A stretch of 64,000 nucleotides of DNA from Onishia niordana (GCF_004798965.1 NZ_SDSD01000011.1:47773-111772), one strand, 5' to 3'; counted from the first letter of the stretch, positions 27,180-35,767 are shown. The notes: generated from the sequence alone by a model not told the origin. A program made the numbers and translations.

Positions 27180-27597
27180 AATACGCAGGGAACTTAAGGG
27201 TGAAACAATGTCGGGGGCAGGCGCGTCTGGCCGGACTGTTCAACATTATTTCTGGGCCGAAGCCCCGAAGTCACACGGCAGCATCGTCACTCGCCAGAAG
27301 CTGGCTGCCGTGCGTAGGGACGCATCCCCACTTCGTTTTGGTGGCAGCGCCGCTTGAGCGTCGCCGCCGAATTCAGCCCCGAAGGGCGAGGCATCCTTGC
27401 CGAGAGCATCCTTGCCCGTAGCGGTACCTTTCCATGCCTGTCGGCGGTACCCGTCTCATCGCTACATCAGTCACACATCGCGTGGAGCAGACGCGGACCG
27501 ACCCGATCGGGTGACATACACAGGGTAGTAAATGTGCCCTGTCAGGCCGGTCAGGAAACGGTTCGAGCCGTAATGAACCGAGTCCCTTGCTTGCTCA
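27152..27597 (-). ncRNA. putative GlmY-position structured small RNA, sigma-54 driven
   Basis: No ORF is credible here, yet the minus strand is rich in RNA-like structure. GCCC-UUCG-GGGC lies at 27376-27387 and GGGGC-UUCG-GCCC at 27253-27266; UUCG loops appear only on this strand. A nested stem CACGGCAGC/GCTGCCGTG (27274-27312) encloses GCCAG-CTT-CTGGC. ACAGGG/CCCTGT lies near 27519-27542. Two adjacent CAAGGATG hairpins lie at 27390-27417. The unit starts at a sigma-54 promoter (start predicted near 27597) and ends in a strong terminator, giving about 445 nt. It sits directly upstream of glrK, as glmY does in E. coli. It is longer than GlmY (about 180 nt) and I cannot show sequence similarity, so identity as GlmY is not claimed. 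It lacks tmRNA, RNase P and 6S signatures. Confidence 0.7.
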
Positions 27598-27607
27598 CTG
27601 AATACAT

Positions 27608-27624
27608 AGCGAGGAGCGTGCCAA
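27608..27624 (-). promoter_or_regulatory. sigma-54 promoter (-24/-12)
   Basis: The minus strand reads TTGGCACG-CTCC-TCGCT. The -24 GG (27622-27621) and -12 GC (27610-27609) are exactly ten bases apart, and the TTGGCACG block is the full consensus. It points toward the structured RNA at 27152-27597. GlrR, encoded by the next operon, is a sigma-54 activator. Confidence 0.8.
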
Positions 27625-27644
27625 AAACTTTAATACTCCTTGAT

Positions 27645-27657
27645 TATCAATACGTTA
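27645..27657 (+). promoter_or_regulatory. IHF-binding site candidate, proximal
   Basis: TATCAATACGTTA matches WATCAANNNNTTR at every position. It lies about 55 bases upstream of the predicted start at 27597, between the promoter and the activator sites, where IHF usually bends DNA at sigma-54 promoters. Confidence 0.6.
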
Positions 27658-27731
27658 AAAATATCAACATGTGCCAACTTAGCGAATGAGCGTCACAATA
27701 TGCCAATAAAGCCACGACAGCCGGCGCTTTC

Positions 27732-27749
27732 TGTCTGCAATCGGAGACG
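27732..27749. promoter_or_regulatory. GlrR-like activator site, proximal
   Basis: TGTC-N10-GACG differs at one base from the GlrR consensus TGTC-N10-GACA. It is centred about 143 bases upstream of the predicted RNA start. Confidence 0.5.
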
Positions 27750-27780
27750 CCTTACCGGCCATCCATCAAAAGCTATTAAA

Positions 27781-27793
27781 AATCAAGTGATTA
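27781..27793 (+). promoter_or_regulatory. IHF-binding site candidate, distal
   Basis: AATCAAGTGATTA is a second full match to WATCAANNNNTTR, between the two GlrR-like sites. Confidence 0.5.
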
Positions 27794-27796
27794 TCA

Positions 27797-27814
27797 TGTA
27801 TCGGTTTGGCGACA
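27797..27814. promoter_or_regulatory. GlrR-like activator site, distal
   Basis: TGTA-N10-GACA differs at one base from TGTC-N10-GACA. It is centred about 208 bases upstream of the predicted start and 65 bases from the proximal site, close to six helical turns, so both lie on the same face of the helix. Confidence 0.5.
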
Positions 27815-27858
27815 TGACAAGCGTTTCTGCTACATCAGGCAACGCATGGCACTGGCCA

Positions 27859-29181
27859 TCAGCCCAGATGCTTGAGGAGGATCTTTGACTTACGGGCATG
27901 GTTGTAGGCATCCCGCTTGAGGATCGGCAGAGCATCGATCTCGGCAAGCCCGAAACCCTGCTCGATAAACCAGTGCGCCGTATGGGTCGTCAGTGCGAAC
28001 ATCGCGGTAAGTCCCCGGCGCCGGGCACGGCGCTCGACGTCGGCCAGCAGCCGTTCGCCGCGATTGCCGCCGCGATAATCGCCATGCACCGCCACGCAGG
28101 CCAGTTCGCCCATCTGGGCGTCGGGGAACTCATGCAGGGCGGCGCAGCCGATGATCATGCCGTCACGCTCGATTACCAGGTAGTCATCGATCTCGTGTTC
28201 CAGACGCTCTCGGGAGCGCGGCACCAACATGCCTCGCCGCTCGAGGGGTTCGAGCAGCTCGAGCAGGCCGCCGACGTCGCCCAGTTCAGCATCGCGTAGC
28301 TGTTCGTAGCGATGCTGGGTGATCATGGTGCCAACACCATCGCGGGTAAACAGCTCGCCAAGCAGCGCATCGTCGTCATGCCAGGACAGCAAGTGCGTAC
28401 GGGCCACCCCATGGCGGGCGGCCGCACAGGCCGCCGCCAGGTGGCGCGACAGTTCGCTGCCGGGTTCCGCCGCTTGCATCAACGGCTCCGCCTGGGCCGG
28501 CGTCAGCTGGCGCTGCAAGGCGCCGCTTTCGTCATGCAGCCCCTCGGCCTCGCCCAGCAGCACCAGCTTGTCGGCGCCAAGCGCCACGGCGGCCTGCTGA
28601 GCGACTTCGGCGGCGTCCAGGTCGAAGACTTCGCCGGTACTCGAGAACCCAAGCGGCGGCAGCACCACCAACGAGCCCTGATCGAGCAGCGCATCGATCG
28701 CCTCCGCACGCACCCGACGCACCTCGCCGCTGCGGGCGAAGTCGAGGCCGTTGCGTACCCCTAATGGCTTGGCCATCACCAGGTTGCCGGAGACCGCGGT
28801 CAGTTCGATTCCGTGCAGTGGCGTATTGGGCAGCCCAAGCGACAGCCGGGCTTCGAACCATAACCGCTGCTCGGCAGCAATGCGCTCGACCCTCGCCATG
28901 ATGGCGTCTTCGGCTACCCAGCGGCCTTCCTCGCGACGCGGGGTAATGCCCTCCTCCGCAAGCACCGCACTGACCTGGGGGCGAATGCCGAACACCAGCA
29001 CCAGCCTGACACCCAGGGTATGCAGCAGCGCCAGGTCCTGAATCAGCGACTCGCTATGACCCGCCGCCATCGCCTCGCCTTCGATCAGCACCACGAAGGT
29101 TCGCCCACGGTGGGCGTTGATGTAAGGCGATGACTGACGAAACCAATCGACGAAGGGAAAGCGCGTATTCAAGGGCCGCAC
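27859..29181 (-). CDS. argA: amino-acid N-acetyltransferase (N-acetylglutamate synthase)
   Basis: Acetylates glutamate with acetyl-CoA, the first step of arginine synthesis. An N-terminal amino-acid-kinase-like domain (about 20-290; HRGRTFVVLIEGE, the DAAEVAQQAAVALGADKLV block) provides arginine feedback. A C-terminal GNAT domain (about 300-435; VAVHGDYRGGNRGERLL is the acetyl-CoA loop) is catalytic. 440 residues, equal to related enzymes. The start at 29181 is the only long-range choice. The sigma-54 activator sites of the downstream RNA gene begin 45 bases after its stop. Confidence 0.95.
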   Translation of the reverse strand: MRPLNTRFPFVDWFRQSSPYINAHRGRTFVVLIEGEAMAAGHSESLIQDLALLHTLGVRLVLVFGIRPQVSAVLAEEGITPRREEGRWVAEDAIMARVERIAAEQRLWFEARLSLGLPNTPLHGIELTAVSGNLVMAKPLGVRNGLDFARSGEVRRVRAEAIDALLDQGSLVVLPPLGFSSTGEVFDLDAAEVAQQAAVALGADKLVLLGEAEGLHDESGALQRQLTPAQAEPLMQAAEPGSELSRHLAAACAAARHGVARTHLLSWHDDDALLGELFTRDGVGTMITQHRYEQLRDAELGDVGGLLELLEPLERRGMLVPRSRERLEHEIDDYLVIERDGMIIGCAALHEFPDAQMGELACVAVHGDYRGGNRGERLLADVERRARRRGLTAMFALTTHTAHWFIEQGFGLAEIDALPILKRDAYNHARKSKILLKHLG

Positions 29182-29242
29182 TCCGGCAGCAGGAAAGTGG
29201 AATCGGGCAGCGTGCCCACGATGCTCTGACTATACCAGAGGG

Positions 29243-29278
29243 CGAAAAAAGGCGGCACCGCCTGCGCGATGCCGCCTT
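29243..29278 (-). terminator. intrinsic terminator of the PiT operon
   Basis: AAGGCGGCA/TGCCGCCTT form a 9-bp stem with a 12-base loop, and T6 follows on the minus strand. It lies 47 bases after the pit stop. Confidence 0.85.
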
Positions 29279-29324
29279 ACTACGACTGCCAAGCGCTCTA
29301 AGCGCGTGGAATGTACTGCCTTGC

Positions 29325-30590
29325 TTAGCCGAACATACCCTTGAACATGAAAAAGAACATGATCGCCAGGAAGGCGCCGGCCGGCAGAGTGATCAGCCAG
29401 GACATGACGATGGTGCCGATCACGCGCAGGTTGAGCGCCGCCATGCCGCGGGCCAGGCCCACGCCGAGTACCGCACCGACCAGGGTCTGCGTGGTCGAGA
29501 TCGGCAGGCCGGTACCCGAGGCCAGCACCACAGTGGTCGCAGCGGCCAGGGTAGCGGCGAAGCCGCGGCTCGGCGTCAACTCGGTAATGCCGGTGCCGAC
29601 GGTGGCGATGACCTTGTGGCCGTAGGTCACCAGGCCGACCACGATACCGCCACCGCCCAGTACCAGCACCCACCAGGGCACCATCGAAGCACCGTCGACG
29701 TCGCCGTGGCTGTACACCACGCTGATCACCGCGGCCAGCGGGCCGACGGCGTTGGCGACGTCGTTGGAGCCATGGGCGAAGGCCATGGCACAGGCGGTGA
29801 ACAGCATCAACACCGCGAAGACGCGCTCCACACCGCCGAAACCAAAGGCGTCATCCTCACTGCGGTTGCGGCTGACGCGACGCTCGAGGAGGCCCCCCAG
29901 CGCCATCACGGCCAGGCCGACAATGACCGCGTAGAACAGGCTCACGCCGAAGCTCAGATCGAGACCGATGTGCTTGAGCCCCTTGGTCAGGGTCACCATG
30001 GCGACAATGAAGCCGACCAGGAAGATGTACATCGGCACATAGCGCTTGGCGGCCGCGAAGGGATCACGGTTCTCAAATATCAGGTGCTGAACCGATTTGA
30101 ACAGCATGAAGGCGATCGAGCCCGACATCAGCGGTGACACCACCCAGCTGGCGGCGATCTGACCGACCTTGCCCCAGCCGATGGCTTCGAGACCGAGGCC
30201 GGCCATGGCGAAGCCGACGATGGCACCGACGATGGAATGGGTGGTCGAGACCGGCCAGCCACGCATTGACGCGATCAACAGCCAGGTACCGGCGGCCAGC
30301 AAGGATGCCAGCATGCCGTAGACCAGCAGCTGGGGGTCATCCTGCAGCAGGGTGGGGTCGATGATGCCCTTGCGGATGGTTTCGGTGACCTGACCGCCGG
30401 CGAGCCAGGCCCCCAGAAACTCGAAGATCACGGCGATGAAGATCGCCTGCTTGATGGTGATGGCTCGCGAGCCAACCGAGGTGCCCATGGCGTTGGCGAC
30501 ATCATTGGCACCCACGCCCCAGGCCATGAAGAAGCCGAAGACACAGGCCAGAATAATGAAAATGTCGCCGTACTGCGCAATGATCGACAT
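29325..30590 (-). CDS. pit: PiT-family inorganic phosphate transporter
   Basis: Low-affinity metal-phosphate/proton or sodium symporter in the inner membrane. Both halves carry the family signature: GVGANDVANAMGTSVGS near the N-terminus and FAHGSNDVANAVGPLAAV in the second half. About ten membrane segments and a central loop around residue 245. The ATG at 30590 (AAGGATG upstream) gives 421 residues and a start in line with the family; the longer frame has no support. It follows the PhoU-like gene by 122 bases on the same strand, the usual pit-accessory pair. Confidence 0.93.
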   Translation of the reverse strand: MSIIAQYGDIFIILACVFGFFMAWGVGANDVANAMGTSVGSRAITIKQAIFIAVIFEFLGAWLAGGQVTETIRKGIIDPTLLQDDPQLLVYGMLASLLAAGTWLLIASMRGWPVSTTHSIVGAIVGFAMAGLGLEAIGWGKVGQIAASWVVSPLMSGSIAFMLFKSVQHLIFENRDPFAAAKRYVPMYIFLVGFIVAMVTLTKGLKHIGLDLSFGVSLFYAVIVGLAVMALGGLLERRVSRNRSEDDAFGFGGVERVFAVLMLFTACAMAFAHGSNDVANAVGPLAAVISVVYSHGDVDGASMVPWWVLVLGGGGIVVGLVTYGHKVIATVGTGITELTPSRGFAATLAAATTVVLASGTGLPISTTQTLVGAVLGVGLARGMAALNLRVIGTIVMSWLITLPAGAFLAIMFFFMFKGMFG

Positions 30591-30712
30591 AAAAACTACA
30601 TCCTTAGGGATGACTGTAATTCCGCCTAGACACGCCTCGATGCGCCTATCCTTGGCGAGTGCATCACGTGGCACTCACGGTGGTCTTGGGGCGGAGAGTT
30701 CGAGGTAGTGAA

Positions 30713-31393
30713 TTAGCGAGCGGTCAGCACCTGCAGACGGCTACCCACGCGTTCGGCACCGTCGGAAAGCTCGCCGACCCAGTCGATGATCTTGTAGAGG
30801 AACATCACATCGACCGGCGGCAGCTCGCTCTCGAGCTGGAACAGTTGGCGACGAACAGCGACCTGCTGGTCGTCGGCCTTGTGCTCAAGCACATGCAGCT
30901 CACGGATCAGGTTCTGCATGACATCGGCGACGTTGCTGCCAAAGCCGGATTCGAGCAGATCCTTGAGTTCTTCGAGCGCCTTGCGAGCTTGAGACACGGC
31001 GGCCACCGAGGTCCGCAGGTAATCGCGCATCATCGGCGCCAGTGGTTCGGGCACCTGCATCTGGCGGCCGAGCATGATGCCGGTGATATCGCGAGCCTTG
31101 TTGGCAATCTTGTCCTGCACGCTGATCAGGTCCAGCAGGTCGGAGCGCGAGACCGGCAGGAACATGGTATTGGGCAGGTTGAGGCGCAGCTCGGTCTTGA
31201 GGGCATCGGCCTCGTGTTCAAGGTTGGTGATGGCGCCGCGATGACGCTCTGCCGCCTTCCAGTCACCGCTCAGGGTGGCCTCGAAGAACGCAAGCAGCTC
31301 ATCGGCACACTCACTGACCTTGACGATATGCGCCAGCAGCGGCTGGAAGGGCGAGCGACCGAAGATCGCTGAGAACGGATTAGATGTCACCAT
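30713..31393 (-). CDS. PhoU-like DUF47 (TIGR00153) accessory protein
   Basis: 226 residues, all helical, with the PhoU-type acidic helices ITNLEHEADALK and LHVLEHKADDQQ that hold metal clusters. DUF47 proteins pair with PiT transporters and are thought to gate them. A promoter with a perfect -10 lies 37 bases upstream. First gene of the PhoU-like/pit operon. Confidence 0.9.
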   Translation of the reverse strand: MVTSNPFSAIFGRSPFQPLLAHIVKVSECADELLAFFEATLSGDWKAAERHRGAITNLEHEADALKTELRLNLPNTMFLPVSRSDLLDLISVQDKIANKARDITGIMLGRQMQVPEPLAPMMRDYLRTSVAAVSQARKALEELKDLLESGFGSNVADVMQNLIRELHVLEHKADDQQVAVRRQLFQLESELPPVDVMFLYKIIDWVGELSDGAERVGSRLQVLTAR

Positions 31394-31429
31394 AATAGGT
31401 AAGCGATTCGCGTTGGAAATGGCGGGGAC

Positions 31430-31458
31430 ATTATAGTGATGGCACCGACTGACGTCAT
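31430..31458 (-). promoter_or_regulatory. sigma-70 promoter of the PhoU-like/pit operon
   Basis: On the minus strand, ATGACG (31458-31453, four of six consensus bases) and a perfect TATAAT (31435-31430) are 17 bases apart. No clear Pho box is seen. Confidence 0.6.
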
Positions 31459-31496
31459 AAAGAATTCATCAATTTGTCATTAAGGAAGCTTCGGTC

Positions 31497-32366
31497 ATGA
31501 GCCAGGAAATCGAATTAAAGCTCGCCCTGCCCCCACTAGGCCCCGAGCAGCTTCGCCGCCATCCTCTTCTGGCAGCGCTTCCGGCCGAAGACCGCACGCT
31601 CGCCAACACCTACTACGACACGCCTGATGGCGCTCTGGAGACGGCCCGGGTGGCACTGCGTATCCGCGATACCGGCAATGGCCGGGTACAGACCCTGAAG
31701 ACAACCGGCAGCGGCCAGGGCGGGCTCTCGGTGCGTGGCGAATGGGAATGGCCCATCGATGATGACCGCCTGGATCTTGAGGGACTCACGTCATTGGCCC
31801 CAATGCAGGCACTCGGCGACGAGGTGCTCGCCGCCCTGGCGCCACGCTTCACCACCGACTTCGCCCGCCGCACCTGGGTCGTTGAGCTCGAGAATGGCCG
31901 CATCGAGGTGGCGCTGGATGATGGCGAGGTGCGCGCGGGCGGACGCCGAGCGACGATTCGTGAGCTGGAACTGGAACTCAAGGATGGCGACCCCGCGGCC
32001 CTGTGGACGCTGGCCGACACCTTCGCCACCTCGGTACCGTTGCGCCCCGCCACCGCCAGCAAGGCCGCCCGCGGCGCAGCCCTCGGCGACGCCTGCTGGC
32101 CGCTCCCCGCCGCCGTCGACGACCCGGTCGCGCTTTACGAACGCGCCATCCTTGCACTGGACGCCCTGGCCGATAGCCAGGAGGAGCATTTCATGGACGA
32201 GGCGCGTCAGTCGCTGGACCGACTGATCGCACTAGGCGATGATCGCCTGGCGGCCCCGGCGAGAACGCTGCGCGAGGCACTGGGCCGTCAATCGGCGAAT
32301 GGCGATTGGCTCGACGCCGAGTTCGGGCAAGCGTCGCTGGCGATAGCTCGCGCGCTCTACGCCTGA
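31497..32366 (+). CDS. CYTH-domain inorganic triphosphatase (YgiF-like)
   Basis: 289 residues. The N-terminal CYTH tunnel domain (about 1-195) has the EIELKL signature (ExExK) and the basic/acidic strands RVALRIRD and RELELELKDG. It probably hydrolyses inorganic triphosphate or a related phosphate. E. coli YgiF also has a C-terminal CHAD domain; here only about 90 helical residues follow, so that part is short or degenerate. AAGGAAGC lies nine bases before the ATG. Divergent from the phosphate transport operon. Confidence 0.85.
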   Translation: MSQEIELKLALPPLGPEQLRRHPLLAALPAEDRTLANTYYDTPDGALETARVALRIRDTGNGRVQTLKTTGSGQGGLSVRGEWEWPIDDDRLDLEGLTSLAPMQALGDEVLAALAPRFTTDFARRTWVVELENGRIEVALDDGEVRAGGRRATIRELELELKDGDPAALWTLADTFATSVPLRPATASKAARGAALGDACWPLPAAVDDPVALYERAILALDALADSQEEHFMDEARQSLDRLIALGDDRLAAPARTLREALGRQSANGDWLDAEFGQASLAIARALYA

Positions 32367-32474
32367 GCATTGGTTCGCACGACCCTCACATCCACACGAA
32401 CACGACGCCCGTATTGGCCGTAGATTGCCCGGACAGTGGATGCCCGCACTCACACCCAAGGATCGGGAGGTCCC

Positions 32475-33518
32475 GTGTTCCCTACGCTTAAACCGGCCGG
32501 TGAAGGCCTGCGCACTCGAATTTTCGAGGTCGTATTCGAGTCGGATACCCGGCTGGCCAAGGGCTTCGATATTGCCCTGATCGTGCTGATCCTGGCTAGC
32601 GTCGGGGTGGTACTGCTCGACAGCGTCCCAGCTTATCAAGCTGACTATGGCAGGCTATTCAATCTAATGGAGTGGGGTTTCACCGGGCTCTTCACGCTGG
32701 AACTCGCGGTACGCCTTTATTGCCTGGATCGCCCGACCCGCTACCTGAAAAGCTTCTACGGCATCATCGATGTGTTGGCGATTTTGCCTACCTGGCTGGT
32801 GCTGTTGCTGCCCGGGGCGCATTCGCTGGTGGTGATCAGGCTGCTGCGAGTCCTGCGTATCTTCAGGGTACTCAGGCTGATGCAGTTCGTCGGTGAGGGC
32901 CGGCTACTGATCGAAGCACTTAAACGCAGCTCGCATCAGATTCTGCTGTTCCTGTTCACGGTGTTCATGCTGGTGACCATCTTCGGCTCGCTGGTCTACA
33001 TGATCGAGCCGCCAGAGGCGGGCTTCACCAGCATTCCCGTCTCCATCTACTGGGGCATCGTCACCCTGACCACGGTCGGCTATGGCGATATCACCCCGAC
33101 CACCCCACTGGGTCAGTTCATCTCGATGACGGTGATGCTGATGGGCTATTCGATCATCGCCATCCCCACCGGGGTATTTTCTGCCGAGGTGATACGCTCG
33201 ATCCGCGCCGATCGCTATTCAGACGAGGCCTGCCCCGGCTGTGGCTACGACCGCCACGAAGCGAGGGCAAAATATTGCCTGAAGTGCGGCACCTGGCTGG
33301 ACGAGCAGACCGAGGACCCGCGAAAGGCGGAGCAACGTGAAGAAGCACAGCGGCAAGAATCCAGCCGCCAGGCGCAGCAGGCGGAAGACGCGAGGGAAAA
33401 AGCGGAACAGTCACGAAACGCGCGCGACGCGCAACGGGAGCAACAGAGAAAAGGCGGGAACGACAACTCGAATAACGGCTCAGACGATGAGTCAGGTAAT
33501 GAGCAGGACGACGCCTGA
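32475..33518 (+). CDS. voltage-gated potassium channel with C-terminal zinc ribbon
   Basis: Six-segment Kv-type channel. S4 carries regularly spaced Arg in VVIRLLRVLRIFRVLRLMQF. The pore has the TTVGYGDI selectivity filter. After S6 there is a CPGC...CLKC zinc ribbon (about 250-275), then a highly charged tail rich in Glu, Gln, Arg and Asn (about 285-347) likely to form a coiled coil. The zinc ribbon is uncommon in textbook channels and may serve assembly or gating. I chose the GTG at 32475 because GGGAGG lies just upstream; GTG 32436 is possible. Stand-alone gene; likely role in potassium homeostasis and osmoadaptation. Confidence 0.85.
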   Translation: MFPTLKPAGEGLRTRIFEVVFESDTRLAKGFDIALIVLILASVGVVLLDSVPAYQADYGRLFNLMEWGFTGLFTLELAVRLYCLDRPTRYLKSFYGIIDVLAILPTWLVLLLPGAHSLVVIRLLRVLRIFRVLRLMQFVGEGRLLIEALKRSSHQILLFLFTVFMLVTIFGSLVYMIEPPEAGFTSIPVSIYWGIVTLTTVGYGDITPTTPLGQFISMTVMLMGYSIIAIPTGVFSAEVIRSIRADRYSDEACPGCGYDRHEARAKYCLKCGTWLDEQTEDPRKAEQREEAQRQESSRQAQQAEDAREKAEQSRNARDAQREQQRKGGNDNSNNGSDDESGNEQDDA

Positions 33519-33552
33519 GCCCCACTGGCCAAGGCGCCGTCGCAGGGTAGGC

Positions 33553-34176
33553 TCAGCCCCTGAATGGCGCCAGATTGCCACGTCCTTCGCGCAGGATGAC
33601 CGGTGGCAGATCGCGTAGATCAATCACACTGGTCGGCTCTAGGTGGCAGGCGCCACCATCGATGACCAGATCGAGGTGAGCGCCGAAACGCTCGCGGATT
33701 TCCTCGGCATCGGTCATCGGCAGTTCCTCACCCACCGGGATCAGCGTCACGCTCATCAGCGGCTCACCGAGCGCCTTGAGCAGCGCATGGGTGATGCGGT
33801 GATCCGGCACTCGCACCCCGATCGAGCGGCGCTTGGGATGCAAAAGCAAGCGTGGCACTTCGTTCGTGGCATTGAGGATAAAGGTGTAGGCACCCGGCGT
33901 ATGTGTCTTGAGCAGCCTGAATTCCGCATTATCGACCTTGGCATAGGTGCCGATCTCGGACAGATCGGAACACACCAGGGTGAAGTTGTGCTTGTCATTC
34001 AGCGAGCGTAGCCACTTGATCTTCTCGATGGCTTTCTTGTCGCCCAGATGACAGCCCAGCGCATAGCCGGAATCGGTGGGATAGGCCACTACGCCGCCTT
34101 TGCGGATGATCTCGGTCGCCTGATCGATCAGGCGCTTCTGGGGGTTCTCGGGATGCAGCTGGAAGAATTGCGTCAT
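33553..34176 (-). CDS. yciO: YciO-type Sua5/TsaC-like protein
   Basis: 207 residues, a single YrdC-like domain: KGGVVAYPTDSGYALGCHLG, KHNFTLVCSDL and SIGVRVPDH are the nucleotide- and threonine-binding blocks. The YciO branch can form L-threonylcarbamoyladenylate weakly but its physiological role is unsettled; TsaC proper does the tRNA t6A step. Next to the PHP nuclease gene (43-base gap), as in many gammaproteobacteria (yciV-yciO). Confidence 0.88.
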   Translation of the reverse strand: MTQFFQLHPENPQKRLIDQATEIIRKGGVVAYPTDSGYALGCHLGDKKAIEKIKWLRSLNDKHNFTLVCSDLSEIGTYAKVDNAEFRLLKTHTPGAYTFILNATNEVPRLLLHPKRRSIGVRVPDHRITHALLKALGEPLMSVTLIPVGEELPMTDAEEIRERFGAHLDLVIDGGACHLEPTSVIDLRDLPPVILREGRGNLAPFRG

Positions 34177-34218
34177 GCTCGCTCCTGCGTTGCTTGATCC
34201 ATCATGGAAAATCGCGGG

Positions 34219-35193
34219 TCAGGCCGCCCGATCGAGGATCGCCGCCAAACGGGGATGCTGCCAGATGGGCCTGAGTGCCGTGCGCGGCACCGCGCTCATG
34301 CTACCCGGCGCTACCGGCCCACCGGGAAAGTGAAAGTCACTGCCAAGCGAGCCGAAGAGACCCCGCTCGTCTAGCTGGCGAGCAAGGTCTCGCGTCACAT
34401 CCGCGTTCTGGAAGCCGCTGACCAACTCGCAGGCCTCGCCGCCGGCAGCGGTGAAGGCATCCAGTAACAGGCCACGCTTGCGCCGGGTCAGGCCGTAGCG
34501 CAGCGGATGCGCCAGCACCGCCACACCACCGGCATCCACGATCCACTCGACCACTTCGGATAGATACGGCCAGCCGGCTTTGACGTCTCCCCGCTTGCCG
34601 CTGCCCAGGTACTTCTTGAAGGCTGTGCCCATGTCCTTGACCAGGCCATCGGCGACCATCGCCCGGGCGAAATCCGGGCGCCCCAGCGGGCGCTCGCTGC
34701 CGGCCTGAGCGCGCGCCTTGGCCAGGGCGTCATCAAGCCCCAGTTTTTCCATGCGCCGGGCGATCTCTTCACCGCGGGCAATCCGCGCGCGCGCCTGAGA
34801 CGCGAGACCCGCCACCAGGCTTCCCTGAGCGCCCTCTGGCAGCAAACCCACCACATGAATGTTCAGCCCCTGCCATTGAGACGACAGTTCGAGCCCAGGC
34901 AGTAGCGTGATGCCCAGCGTCGCCGCGGCGTCTTGCGCCTCGGCGACACCATCCAGGGTGTCATGATCGGTGAGCGATACCCGCGAGAGGCCACGCTCAC
35001 GGCACAACTTCATCAGCGCGGCGGGCGAGAGGGCGCCATCCGACGCGGTGGAGTGCATATGCAGATCGATGCCCGGCGCCTCGTCGAAGGCACTATCGGC
35101 CTGAGGGGTAGATGCATCAGCGGTAGCGGGGGGCACGTGAGTCTCGTTCATCAGCATGACGCCGGCAGGCGTCTTTGTCAGAATAGGCTTCAT
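34219..35193 (-). CDS. rnm: PHP-domain 5'-3' exonuclease (RNase AM / YciV-like)
   Basis: Trims 5' ends of rRNA and hydrolyses 3',5'-nucleoside bisphosphates in E. coli. PHP metal ligands are visible: [36 protein letters not shown] and GSDFHFPG. The start is uncertain: ATG 35193 and ATG 35151 both lack a Shine-Dalgarno. Homologs begin just before DLHMH, so 35151 may be right. Divergent from yciI, with yciO following. Confidence 0.85.
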   Translation of the reverse strand: MKPILTKTPAGVMLMNETHVPPATADASTPQADSAFDEAPGIDLHMHSTASDGALSPAALMKLCRERGLSRVSLTDHDTLDGVAEAQDAAATLGITLLPGLELSSQWQGLNIHVVGLLPEGAQGSLVAGLASQARARIARGEEIARRMEKLGLDDALAKARAQAGSERPLGRPDFARAMVADGLVKDMGTAFKKYLGSGKRGDVKAGWPYLSEVVEWIVDAGGVAVLAHPLRYGLTRRKRGLLLDAFTAAGGEACELVSGFQNADVTRDLARQLDERGLFGSLGSDFHFPGGPVAPGSMSAVPRTALRPIWQHPRLAAILDRAA

Positions 35194-35271
35194 ATGGTGC
35201 GCGCCGCGCCGGTTGCGGTCAATTTCAGGTGCGACGGCGCCTTCCTGTCTCACTCAGCGAAGGAAACTGCG

Positions 35272-35571
35272 ATGCTCTACGCCATCATCAGTGAAGATGT
35301 GAATAACAGCCTCGAATGGCGCATGGCCGCCCGCCCGGACCACCTGGCCCGCCTCGAGAAGCTACGCGACGAAGGTCGCCTGGTGCTCGCTGGCCCGCAC
35401 CCGGCCGTCGATGCCGAGAACCCGGGCGACGCCGGCTTCAGCGGCAGCCTGGTGGTTGCCGAGTTCGATGATCTGGAGAGCGCTCAGGCCTGGGCCGACG
35501 CCGACCCCTACGTGATCGCCGGCGTCTACGCCAAGGTGACCGTGAAGCCATTCAAGAAGGTGCTGCCCTGA
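35272..35571 (+). CDS. yciI: YciI family protein
   Basis: 99 residues, the size of E. coli YciI. A ferredoxin-like fold with the conserved His-Asp pair in [21 protein letters not shown] and [12 protein letters not shown]. The start is fixed by GAAGGAAAC upstream and by family length; the frame is open further upstream but that is shadow. Function in most bacteria is unknown. Neighbouring yciV/yciO repeat the E. coli clustering. Confidence 0.9.
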   Translation: MLYAIISEDVNNSLEWRMAARPDHLARLEKLRDEGRLVLAGPHPAVDAENPGDAGFSGSLVVAEFDDLESAQAWADADPYVIAGVYAKVTVKPFKKVLP

Positions 35572-35627
35572 GCCGCACGTGAGCAGCGCCTGATCCTGCC
35601 CGCCGGAAGACGTTTTCCCCAGACAGG

Positions 35628-35664
35628 TTTTCCACAGCCAGTTTTACACCGTGGCTGTGGAAAA
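35628..35664. repeat. perfect inverted repeat of two DnaA-box-like sequences
   Basis: TTTTCCACAGCCA (35628-35640) and its exact complement (35652-35664) are separated by 11 bases. Each arm starts with TTTTCCACA, which fits the DnaA-box consensus TTWTNCACA. TTTTCCCCA occurs 15 bases to the left. It lies between yciI and mnmC. It could also act as a weak transcription terminator hairpin, though no U-tract follows. Confidence 0.6.
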
Positions 35665-35767
35665 GCTTGTTGAAAGTCCGCGGATGCCTTGCCATAAGCC
35701 AGCCAAGACGCCCATTCGGTGAAACTGGTTATTTTTTGATCAATCTTGATGCTTTTCGGAGCCCGCC

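Noticed and set aside
27152..27597. Reading the structured RNA as RNase P RNA, tmRNA or 6S RNA
   Set aside because: None of the conserved cores (the RNase P GAGGAAAGTCC block, the tmRNA tRNA-like ends, the 6S bubble pattern) is present.
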